From NCBI GenBank assembly GCA_030549205.1, contig JAUKTV010000001.1, forward strand, positions 4,030,001 through 4,094,000: DNA of 64,000 nucleotides. Direction: 5' to 3'. Of the stretch, positions 20,401-30,757 are shown piece by piece. Numbering within the stretch: the stretch's first letter is position 1; each line of letters opens with the position of its first letter. The notes beneath the pieces were generated by a model. That model was given only the letters and a program-made list of their open reading frames with translations, was not told the DNA's origin and searched no databases. Source of the DNA: Apiosordaria backusii (lineage: Eukaryota; Ascomycota; Sordariomycetes; Sordariales; Lasiosphaeriaceae). The position numbers were made by a program, and so were the translations under genes.

Positions 20401-23400
20401 CTCGAAGGATCGAACCCCCTCGTCTCAGTCAGATATCACGACAGTGTCCCTCAATCACACACACCGCATTCTAAACTCTTCATGAGAGGAAAGAAGCCCC
20501 GAAGTAAAGGCGGCTTGAGTGTGGGGGGAGGGGGCGGATGGAGGCGAAACAAGGGCTTTGTTTGGTTTGTGGGCTGCATATTTTTTCGCTACGTTAGCCC
20601 CGGGGAAGGCCGCTGGCCTGCATTGGTGGCATTTCGTCCGTCGTTAAATCCGTGTATTTCTGACAGTAGCATTTTCACAGCATGTTCCGACTCACAAACA
20701 AGCATCCGATGACGTTTCAACCAATGCTTGAAAGAATGGACGGGGGCTTGGCGAGAACACCAATGCTGTGGGCGTTTCCCCGAGGATCAACCGCCGGCCC
20801 GTGTCAACCGTACTATTCGAACCCAAATTCCTTGGTGGGTCTCTGCCATGGGATTCAAGTTGAGCCGCGAGGGGGACCCCATGACCTTTTTTGCAATTTT
20901 CTGGGTATATATTGCTTATTGGGGGGATGTTGGGAGGTTGGGTGTCGGTGTGAATAATACGAACAGTGCGGGGTGGGTTTGAGGGTTCAGCCGGAGTTTT
21001 GGCGGGGCGGGCCGAGTGTTATCAACGGGGGGAAGAGATGGTGGTGTTGAGATGGGTGAATGTCGGTTGAACATCGGGCAAGTTGACGATGTGTTTGTTC
21101 CGGGATGGCTATTTCTGGAGTCGGGGAGTCATTTGTGACTTGACTTTGCATCATCGTCAGCCAGGGAACGATGTTGAAGCTGCAGTTTCCTGCGGTTGAC
21201 GACATGCCGGGTTGATGATGCGGAGCGGGCGGGTGTGGGTCCTTCGGGAGAGGTTGGCTAGTGGGCTGGTCTTGTCCCGATGTGGAAACTCCGCTCACGG
21301 TATCCCGACTGGCGACCGACTTCATATCAGCCATCGCCGCCGCTGGTGATGAGTGTGTTGTGTTACCTTCTCGATATTCCGGGCCGTGTTCCTCTCTTGA
21401 TTACGAATCCTGAGACCTCAACACCCACTGTCACCACTGTGCATATGATGTATTTTCCGATGTTCTGCCGTGGGAATTGACCAGGGGGGTGGACTGAGAT
21501 ACGTCGGCCTGCTGATGTCGTCGTCTGGCTGGGAGTATACGAGAATGTCAAACACCCGAAAAAAGGCTGTGGGAACCACCCAACTAGCTTCCTCGGCGGA
21601 TACCTCTTTTGGTGGGAAAGACAGTTCGGTTGTTGTCGTTCAAAGCCACCTGTCTGAACACTGCTTAAAAGACGAAGCAGAAAGGTGAAATATTATATCC
21701 CATCACGCCCCATTGTCTGTATACGAAGCTCAACGCCTTTCAAACGGAACCAAAATCTCCTCTATTCTCCTCGTCATCTCCTTCTTGGAGTCTCTGGGCT
21801 TGTGAGACGTGTATGGAACTTGGACCAGAATGTTGCCCTGTCTCGTTGGCTCGGCGCTGAAGAGCCTTAGTCGATCCTCTCGGATCTCTTTGGCTTTGGC
21901 CCCTTCGTGGTGGGAACAACTGGAACTGTTGTTGGTCAGCTTTTAGTGTAATTCAGTAAGGCTGGATATATCGATTGTGACTACTTACTGACAGCTCTTC
22001 GGCATGTTGTGGAAGATTGGAGGCTTGTCAGGGTTTCTGGTCTTGATGGAGACAAGATGGTAAAACTGATGAACAACAGCACTTTCCAGCAGCAACAAAG
22101 TCAACGAGCAGACTCAGGGGTATATATGCTGCCAGCCTCGTCTCTACGACTCTCACGATCTCTGCCCATTACCAAGCCCAACATGCCGAACACAATATCA
22201 ATATCGGTTTGGCAGGCCTCCTTCACAGACTTCGGTGGCCCCCTATCATTTGCAGCACCTGCGGGGCTCGACTGAAACCGACAAGCCACCACGAATGTTT
22301 ATCAACTATGTTCCGGCTTCCAACCACAGATTTCCATGCCCCTTGACCACTTCAGCATCTGCAAGATCCACTCGTAACATTTTCCCGAAAGGGTATTTGG
22401 AGCATTCGGAAGGTGGCTCAGCTTTTGCCTACAAACTTTGTGGTGGTTGCAAGCCGGTTGGGTTGATCACCACCACATCATCTCGTTGCCTCTGCGATGG
22501 ACCTTTAGCCAAGGCTGATGGGGTTACAACAGTGAGAATTTCTCTCTTCAGAAGCTTTTCTTTCATTGGTGCGTCCCACATGAATACACGCAGGGCAGGA
22601 GGCAACGGAAAGCGGGACCGAAATCGACACATCAACACACCGAGACAAAATCCGATGGTGGTGTGTGAGGTTGTATCATGCGGCTATATCGACGAATCAA
22701 TTCCCACAATCACCCACTGGTAACACACAACGGTTCCTTTCCGCTGAAATTCCGCGGGCTCCGAAGCCTTTTCGTGCCACAAAAATACCTACCTACAAGA
22801 TGTTCGCCGCCTGACGACTGTCGCCTGTCGCGGCTAAATGACCACACCCCTTCGAGCATTCGCGCCACGGACACACTTCAGTATTGACTCCGGCGTTAGA
22901 CGAACTCTTATATCTACAACGGGGGTAGGTAAGTCACCACACACTTCACCGATTTGCCAACTTAAGCGCCATCCGGGCTGAGTTACACAAAGTTGACTCT
23001 GCAGAGATTCTGAGAGATAAGGCTGCGGGTAAGACGGGAGGGACGGTAAGATGGCAATGAGTAAACATCCGAACTGCTTCTTGGATGACGCTGCATATCC
23101 TCTATTCAGTCTTTCTACATTCCTGTAGAAGCAACACCACCACATAGACACAGGCTCCCTCCTTCCCTCCCTCCCTCCCTTAAGACATGCAAGTCAGCGC
23201 AGCACTTTTATCTGCATGATGAAGTGGACAAGAGCCGACACCTGAAATAAACCCTGGATAAGGTGTGTTAAACTCTACAAGTGGGCCAGGAGATATCTCC
23301 GTGTCAGATCGGATTGGACCGGATCTGAGTAATTGGGGGCCGGCGATGGCTCCCACGCATGGGAAGGGCGTTGAGAGTTCGATCTAGGAGGGTCGGAGTC

Positions 23401-23949
23401 CTGCTTGGGGCCAAAAGACATCGCCGTATCCCAGCACTTGTCAACCTACAAGATTACAAAGAAAATGGTAGCCTGATATGCGAGGTCATATGCAACTCAG
23501 CCCTGCGTACTGTAACGGTGGGTTTCAGCCTGGTTTTTTTTTCTATCGCGGGTGCGATGATTGGTAAACAACTAGGGGTAGAAAGGTTGATAGATCCGTT
23601 CGGGATCGCTGGGCTCTAGACTCGAGGTCCTTGCGAGGCTGGGGGAGGTAGCCGTGTTATTTGGGGGAGGCTGGATAACTATATGGGTAAGGTAGGGTCA
23701 GGAAGGTAGGGTAGTGGTGCATGATGAGGTAAGAACCGGATCCCTTGGGGGAGGATATTCCAAGGATGCAAAGTACTCTCGAGGCCTCTCTCGAGTATCA
23801 GGAGGAGGGGCTTGTCATTTTTTCTGTCAACATCACACTCCCCGTATCTCCTTGCCTTCACTGCTACTTCTTTCTTCTTTCTGCTTTCAGATCTGCCTGT
23901 CAAGACAATCTGACAACAAAGTGCAGGCAAGACGTTCCTCATACCCTGT

Positions 23950-24165
23950 TATGGCCCCAGTCGCTGAGACACATGCAGATTCCTCTAGAGATATCTTGAT
24001 CCTGTTTTCTACAACTACTACTTGCGATAGTGCGGGTGCTGGAGACCAAGGCTCAGAATCAAGGACCATGTCGGACGGTAGATGCGAATATGGCAACATG
24101 AAATCCGACAATCACAGTGGGACATGACAGAGGATCACAAGCTGTCCATGGTCATGCGACCAATA
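23950..24165 (+). repeat. Left arm of a diverged inverted repeat pair
   Basis: This stretch matches, as reverse complement, 27125-27350. Shared exact blocks include TAGATGCGAATATGGCAACA plus the adjoining TGAAATC, CGGACGG, GGAGACCAAG, TGATC/TGATT-CTGTTTT and AAGCTGTCCAT. Mismatches include many C/T and G/A differences and a 4-bp indel. Neither arm holds an intact ORF. Confidence 0.75.
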
Positions 24166-24262
24166 TATTGATAGCTACGTAAACAAAAGTTCTCTAATCG
24201 ACCCATGACCATTCCCTCCACTCCGGTCCACCCCCTCCTAGAAATGATATAATGAACAAAGC

Positions 24263-26089
24263 TCAGGGAGATCTCCAAACCTTTGCAAAGAACCTCGACA
24301 GATATGTTCTTTCTTGCAAGGTGGAACAGATATCAGCAGTGGGAAGAACCACGGGCTTCCGCTGGAGGCCGAATTGGGTGTGCTGCTCAAAAGAGTAGGC
24401 TAGTTCGATTAACTTCTGCTCCGAGAATGGTTTTCCGATGAAGCTGAGGCCAAAACTGAATTGTATGAATCGAGGTTAGCATAGCTGATGGAGTTTGGTT
24501 TGGTGGGGAGGTTTAAAAACTTACGGTATTCCCGGGGCTTGCTCTACCAAGCTGCCACGAGGGTTTCGTTTCTCCAGTGTCCCTTCGGGTAGAAATCCCA
24601 GAGGCACACAGATGACAGGATATCCGACAAGGCCAGGAACATCTGAAGAACACACTGACGGAAACACAATCGCGTCTGCGTCAGCGGCATCTAGAACACC
24701 GTCAATTCCGCCTGGACCCCCAAGCTGTTTCATTCTCTCGATTTCTTTGGCGATTTCAGGTGACTGAAAGTCGGCAGATTTGATCACGAGTTCCCAGTAG
24801 GCAATGTCGCGAGAGGGATACTCTTCTTGAGGGAGTGACTTGGTGCATTTGACGAGGTCTTCCATGGTCTGGATGTTGTGTGGGTTGACCACCAAACTCT
24901 TGAAGTGATTCTCCATGTCAAACCTGTATTCGGAGGGTCCTACGCGTTGCTGTGGAGCGTCAGCTGCGTTTATCTCTGTATAAGACGAATAGTTGGCATT
25001 GTCGATGACTGTTGCCCCGAGCCCTCTTATGATATCGAGAACACGGTCGAACGTTTCCATCACGGGAGCAAGGTTCATGCTCGCAGCGAACGGGTTCTCG
25101 GCGTTGTTGCGCGGGACAGCGAGACGGCTATTGGGCAAGCCATCAAACTTCAAGGATTTCGTATAGTCGGGGACAGTTGAAAACGGGATCTGTTGGCTGA
25201 CGGGGTCATCTGAGCTCTGGCCAGCCATGGAAGTAAGCAAGATCGCTGCATCTTTGACGGTATGGGTGATGGGCCCAACTGAGCCGCGGAGTTTGGTGAC
25301 GATGATATTGTCACGGGGTACAAGGCCGGCGGTGGTTTTGATGCTAACGAGGTTGCTTCGCATGGCTGGGCAGGTGATGCTTCCCACGGTCTGAAAAGTG
25401 GCAGTCAACATCTCTGATATTGAGAGTTTCTGAGTTTGTAATGGCCAACTCACCTCAACTCCCACAGCACCAGCAGCCAAACCAAGAGCCATAGCCACAG
25501 CAGAGCCACTACTACTTCCGCATGGGTCCTGATGATAGTAGTAAACACCATAAGTCTGTCCGCCAACGGCACTCCACCCGTTCGACGCCGTCTGGCCGGA
25601 TGAGCGTGAATTGCCCCACTCCGACATGTTTGTCGTGCCTAGAATGATAGCACCGGCAGCTCGAAGGCGAGTAATAACAGATGCCTCACTTCTGGTTCGA
25701 GAACCAAGGAGGCAGTACGATCCGGCAGAGTTGTTCATCCCGTCGATGCTGACCGAGTCTTTAACCAGAATGGGAATACCATGTAGGGCCGACCTTTTGA
25801 GGCCGGTCCTCCGCCTCTCTTCATCCAACTTGCGTGCGTCATCGAGAGCTGCTGGGTTTATCTCCAAGACCGAACGGGTGGATGGATTGGTCTCGGCAAT
25901 TCTGGCCAGATAGGTCTTGACGATGTCTTCGGATGTAATTGTCCTATTGCTTAAAAGTTCCTGCAGGGACTCAATGGACAAATCTCGAATTGATGGAAGC
26001 CCTATAAACCTTGAATTAGCGTCCTCAAAGGTTCCCACATAGCGTTGCTTGGTTGGTTGCCACGTTGTGGACAAAAGAGTAGAGGCCAC
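24263..26089 (-). CDS. Amidase-signature-family protein, 5' end unresolved
   Basis: Exons 26089-25454, 25390-24525 and 24455-24263 (introns 63 and 69 bp) give ~564 aa of amidase. The catalytic triad is visible: Lys in GIPILVKDSVS, cis-Ser in CGSSSGSAVA, and nucleophile Ser in TVGSITCP after intron 1. The C-terminus ends GLSFIGKPFSEQKLIELAYSFEQ, as in GatA-like/fungal amidases, which hydrolyse amides to acid and ammonia. The open frame begins at a GTG (26089) just after an in-frame TAA; no ATG exists in frame before the catalytic Lys region. So the true start is in an upstream exon (AACAG at 26088-26092 could be an acceptor) or the 5' end was lost. The sequence immediately upstream is tandem repeat. 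Substrate unknown. Confidence 0.85.
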
Positions 26090-26214
26090 TGTTTTTTAAA
26101 AAAAAAGGCCTTTAAAGAAAGTGATGAGGCGTTGAAAGATAGTCGAAAGGCCTTGAAAGGAATTGACAGGCATTCCAATTACATCCGAATGCTTGTTGAA
26201 TTATGTTCAAAATG

Positions 26215-26486
26215 TATCGACGATCTTTAAAAACATATCGACTATCTTTTAAAACGTATGGGTGATCTTTAAAAACGTATCGACTATCGTAAAAATATAT
26301 CGACTATTGTAAAAATATATCGACTATCGTAAGAAAAGTATCGGACTGCCGTGAAAAAAGTATCGACTATCGTGAAAGATCTATGACCATCGCTAAGAAT
26401 GTATCGACCATTTATGAAGACGTATCGACTAGGTTCGAAGACGTATCCGCTATCCTTAAAGGCCTATGGACTATCCTTTCAAGACC
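26215..26486 (+). repeat. 13-copy 21-bp minisatellite with A-tracts
   Basis: Units start at 26215, 26236, 26257, 26278, 26298, 26318, 26339, 26361, 26382, 26402, 26423, 26444 and 26465, spaced 20-22 bp. Core is TATCGACTATC followed by a TTTAAAA/GTAAAAA A-tract in the first eight units; later units are more diverged. An inverted core (GATAGTCG, about 26138-26145) sits between the array and the amidase. Confidence 0.92.
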
Positions 26487-29400
26487 TTCCAGTTTATTTT
26501 AAGTAGCAGTCTCTATTCTTTTGCCCACGACGTGTGGTTGTGAGCGCAGTGTACCTACTGCAGTTGAGAGATCTCTCGTGCCGTGCCAAGAACCAGGATA
26601 GCCCCACTACGAGAGATGCAAGGAAGATCCCCTGATGGAGCCTAAGCAGACCCCACAACATGGTGATGTGCGTGTTTCTTTGCTGGAGTTGGGAACAGCC
26701 TAAAAGAAGATTGCAGAAAGAAGAGAGCAGCTGGCGGTTTTCCTTCTTCTTGAGGATTTGTGTTATGGGCTGAGGGGTACTGAGGGGTCTCTGTGGCACA
26801 CAGTCAATTCGACTGAACAGGCAGGCACGACGAACATCCTACACAGTGTCCATCCCAAACGCATACGAACCACCTCCAACCTCAAGGCTGCATTGACTTG
26901 ACAGATCACAGCAGAAAATCGAGCTCCAAGAGAACTTCCCCCTTTTTTGTTTTTAGAGATATTGTAACGTGTTCTTTGATTGCTGCCTCAAACTTTGCTA
27001 CCTAACTACCCTCGATATTTACCAGGGCACAAGTCCAGCCTCGCTGGAAAATGTCCCAGTCGGCCCATCTGCACCCAGCATTGCCATTCGGATAAGTTCA
27101 GGTACGCCAGATTCTACGGGATTTGGGCTCTTGAAATGGACAGCTTTTAATCCTCCGTTATATCCCACTGTGGTGTCAGATTTCATGTTGCCATATTCGC
27201 ATCTACTTACCGTCCGACGTGGTCTCTTGGTCTGCGTCTTGGTCTCCCCCAGGGCACCCACACTATCGGTAGATAGGATAGTAGTTAATTAAAACAGAAT
27301 CAGGACGTCTCTCGAGGACTCTGCATGGGTTTCTGAGAGAGTCTAGAGCCATCGCAAGACTGAGATTGAAGGGGGTTCTTGAAAAGAATAAAATGTCAAG
27401 AGCAATTTCGGGGGGTAATGTAAACAAACGAAGATATTAGGGTATACCGACATAATTCTTGGGTTGATGCACTACCAGTCTAAAATCACGACATTGACCC
27501 TTATTTTCACGTTCCTATGCCAGATATGTTGAGGGAAGTTGCTAATGTTTAGTTTGTCGCACAGTGTGTGCCGTTTTACGGATACACCAGCCCTGAACGA
27601 GGCCCGAGCGTACGGAGAAGTTCTCCGGTACGGTACCTTATTTTTGAGAATTATCAGGCTTCCCCTCACAGTCAGCGTCCGTGTTATGGTATGTAGTAGT
27701 GTTTGGCGTGAATCCCTTGTCCCGTCTCTGCGTGCTGGTCCTTCGGGTTAGTGGGGGTGGGGGGGGGGGACTTTGACGGACCAGGGTGAGTGTATCAGTG
27801 TGCCAGTGTGACAGTGAAGTGGAAGTGGAAGGTCAAAGCGAAAACGCACAGGCAAATCATCTTTTCTTCTTTGGAAACAAAATGGAAGCTTGGGGAAAGG
27901 GAACACCACTGCGCCATACTACCACGTGGTTTTGGTTGGTACACAGACGTGATACCCCATTCTCCTGACATCAGGTGTTGGTTCGTTATGGGTGTTGACT
28001 GACTCGGGTTCGGGTTGGGGGTTTATGGCATGGGGGTTACTAGTTTAGTATCAGCCTCTGTCCCGAAAGAGAAACCTCGATGCAAAAGAAAAAATGGCAT
28101 GTTCCGATCAAGTTTCTTCCCTGTTTGAGAAATTGGAGTACAGCATGTACTTGGAGAGAGCTCCGGTTGCGGGGTATAGGAAACGGACGGGGGAGAGGTT
28201 GATGGCGGGGATGGTATAGATGTCAATGATATAGTCTCATCCTTGATGTTCTTGTTGTGCTTCATTGGATGTCACCATCCCGCGCTGTAGCTAGTTCTCT
28301 GCAGCGCAATGAAACCTTGGTTTTTGGAGATATTTCCTTGCTATTCCCTTCTTTCTCTTATCCCGATGTAGCCCTTTCAGCTCGATGATCTGATACTTTC
28401 GGCGGATTTCATCTATTTGAGGATTAGAAGAGAGAAAAAAGAGGAAATTGAAGTGCACTGTGACCCCCCACTCCCAGAGCGGCCCCCCCGTTTCGGTACC
28501 CGACCCCGACCGTTACGCTAAACTAGGGCCACTAGTTCAAACGGCGTGTGCGGAGTGTGTGGAGACCAGCTTCAACTGTCGTTCGTCCAGGCCCGGGCCT
28601 TGCCGAACCTTGCTTCCTGTTCCCTGTTGTTGTTGTTGTCTTTTGTTGGCCTCGAGGTGGTGTTTGCGGATTTCAATGTTGGAGTCGGTGTGACGGATGG
28701 GATGGGTATGGGCTTTGACCTGTTTTACTCTTGTCTGTTTACTGGGGTTGATGATCTGATGAGAAACGGATTGTGCGGGATTTTGTTTTGAGGTGTGCCT
28801 GCCAGTCAGGTGGCTTGTCGTCAAGAGACGACGGTTCAAAGTCCAGACAGGGACAGGGAAAGCAACGATGTGGTGCTCGGCCGAGAGGAGTAAAGCGAAT
28901 TGGGACTTAAAGAACCAGTAGAATATCCAAGCTGGTACTCGTGAAACTTGCGCGTATAGTTTGAGAGGCTCCCGACTGGCGCATCACTTCTCAGATATCT
29001 ATTGACATCGATATGCGGCATCCGGATGCTGGCCCGAGCCGTGTCGATTTCAGGAGGCAGAAGGTACTAGGGATGGCTAATGCCTCAGATCGTCAAGCTT
29101 TGTGCAAGATGGTGGTGGCCGTCAAGAACGGGTCATAGGGAGGTAGGGTGTGGTATGTTTTCTGGATAGTGTAGTGGTGTGAAGCAGTACTGCTACGACG
29201 GCAGTTCTTGTCGACCCTGCCCAAATAGGCGACGGTCGCCCATGCATATGGCAGACGTAATACAACCAGGTAGCGGTCCCCATTTCATTGGAAGCGGGAT
29301 AGCTTCTCCCACCATGTGATGTCGGCACCAAGCAGGTTGCTGCCGTTCTGTTATGCCGCCGCTAGAAGCGTATATAAAGCCATCCCGCCCCCCACCACCG

Positions 29401-30302
29401 TCTTGCGTTAGACAGCGCCATCAAGTCCAGACTGGTCTGAAGGAGGGGTTGGTTGATGCATTGCTGCAGACTAGAAGCTGTGTGACGGGAACCGCTGCTT
29501 TCGATTCGTAAACTCGAGAATTGCAGCACGTCCGCAACCGAAAAGAAAGGGAGAACGGGATGAAATGCGTGCATGGTGCGAGAAGAACAAGAGGAGACCG
29601 GGCTGACCCTGCTTCGTCGGCAATGACGGTGAGGGCTTATCTCTGGCCATGACGCGACGTGGTACATCTGCAGTCGACGGAGATAGGTTCCTTTTCCCGC
29701 GGAGGGAGAGAATGACAGCCCGCCACAGCTGCTCCAATTGCGTGACAAAGTCGCTCCGAATACATTGTGTGAGTAGCTATAATAATCTGGGTAATATCAC
29801 ACAGCTCTGCTTCTGCAATTGCTCAATTGAGCCCGAAAATGACAGTAATTCGACCAAGACCAATTCTGCGCCGCAATCACGCAGGGAGCAACGCGCCATT
29901 CCGTACCACCCATGTAACCATAGACTCCCATGTCGACCAGAACTGCAGATTCACACCCTCCACAGTAGATAGAAACCGAACACTGAAAACTTGTGGTATC
30001 AATCTTGTTGCTCTCCAGACCTAGCCTGCGCCCGTGGGCCGATCGAGGTGGAAATAGAAAAGAAGAAAGAAACCGAGTAAGCTGCTCCATCGCTGGTTCT
30101 GTGTACCCAGTCATGGAGCTCTCTCTTTCATATATCCCAGGGGAAAAATCGTTGCTTTGCGTTTCTGATCATGTTGTTGGCGTCCACCGCGGACCAACCA
30201 GAAAGAATTCACACATTCCAAAATTCCAACTCCTCATGTTCCGTTCTAGCTGTCCAATTGGTCGTTGACCAAACGCAAACTGGCAGGTTACTGTCGACCC
30301 CC
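26487..30302. other. Gene-poor spacer, 3.8 kb
   Basis: No supported coding region. It contains the right arm of the inverted repeat (27125-27350) and short homopolymers. The ORF at 29362-29748 (minus) lacks domains. The rightmost part is the 3' flank of the Cys-rich protein gene. Confidence 0.5.
27125..27350 (-). repeat. Right arm of the diverged inverted repeat pair
   Basis: Reverse complement of this stretch aligns with 23950-24165 across most of its length. About 3 kb lies between arms and includes the amidase gene and the 21-bp array. Confidence 0.75.
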
Positions 30303-30757
30303 TTAATACCGCACCTGCATAGGTATGCCCGTCGTAGTCACGACAGGCCGCGGGGTGTCGCTCGTGGTAATTTGGTTGATGTTGATTTGGCTCATTTGAG
30401 CTCGAGGGTCCAGGACCTTTTGCCGCAAGGTCCAATACGATCCAGCGGCATCGTTCGGAACAGCCTCCATAACAATGTATTGGAGCGTTCCCTGGAAAGC
30501 TTTGGGGACGCAGACCTCGGTGGGCTGCCGCCAGGTTGTAAAAGCCCGCTGAGCCCCAGCGGGCTCCGCAGGCTCCATTGCATCACGGCCCTCGGCCTAT
30601 AGTCGAAAACATGGTCAGTCACATGTAAAAGTCTTCGAAGAACGAAGGGTCGACTTACAAGACATGCGCCGCAAGCGTGGCCGTTCATAAACACCCAGTT
30701 GGGGCAGTTGTAGCTCAAGAAGTACTTGCACCGGAACTTGTTGTATCCGCCAGACAT
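30303..30757 (-). CDS. Small Cys-rich conserved fungal protein
   Basis: Two exons (30757-30659, 30596-30303) with a 62-bp intron (GTAAGT...CTATAG, branch CTGAC) join in phase 0 to 130 aa. The first exon has four cysteines in C-X7-C-X10-C-X2-C spacing (C10, C18, C29, C32; YNKFRCKYF, NCPNWVF, ACGACL), suggesting zinc binding. The rest is mostly polar, with VCVPKAFQGTLQYIVMEA and a Thr/Gln-rich tail. No signal peptide or membrane segment. The N-terminal block resembles small conserved ascomycete hypothetical proteins with an N-terminal CPNW motif; function unknown. It is isolated in ~15 kb of gene-poor DNA. A palindromic TATA-like TTTATATAAA (30823-30832) lies about 66 bp upstream of the ATG. 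Confidence 0.75.

Larger units (their letters stand above)
20300..24262. other. Gene-poor spacer, 4.0 kb
   Basis: No coding region is convincing. The longest ORF (22235-22723 plus) has no recognisable domain or gene-like splice context. The left end is the promoter of the MFS gene; 23159-23180 is a short CCTT/CCTC tract; 23950-24165 is one arm of an inverted repeat. Lineage-specific or non-coding genes cannot be excluded. Confidence 0.5.

Noticed and set aside
20404..20416. Box-B-like GGTTCGATCC on the minus strand suggesting a tRNA
   Set aside because: T-stem does not pair with a 7-base loop, no A box or acceptor stem nearby, and a TATA element lies directly beside it.
22235..22723. 162-codon ORF in the gene-poor spacer
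   Set aside because: No domain, odd composition, no splice-site support.
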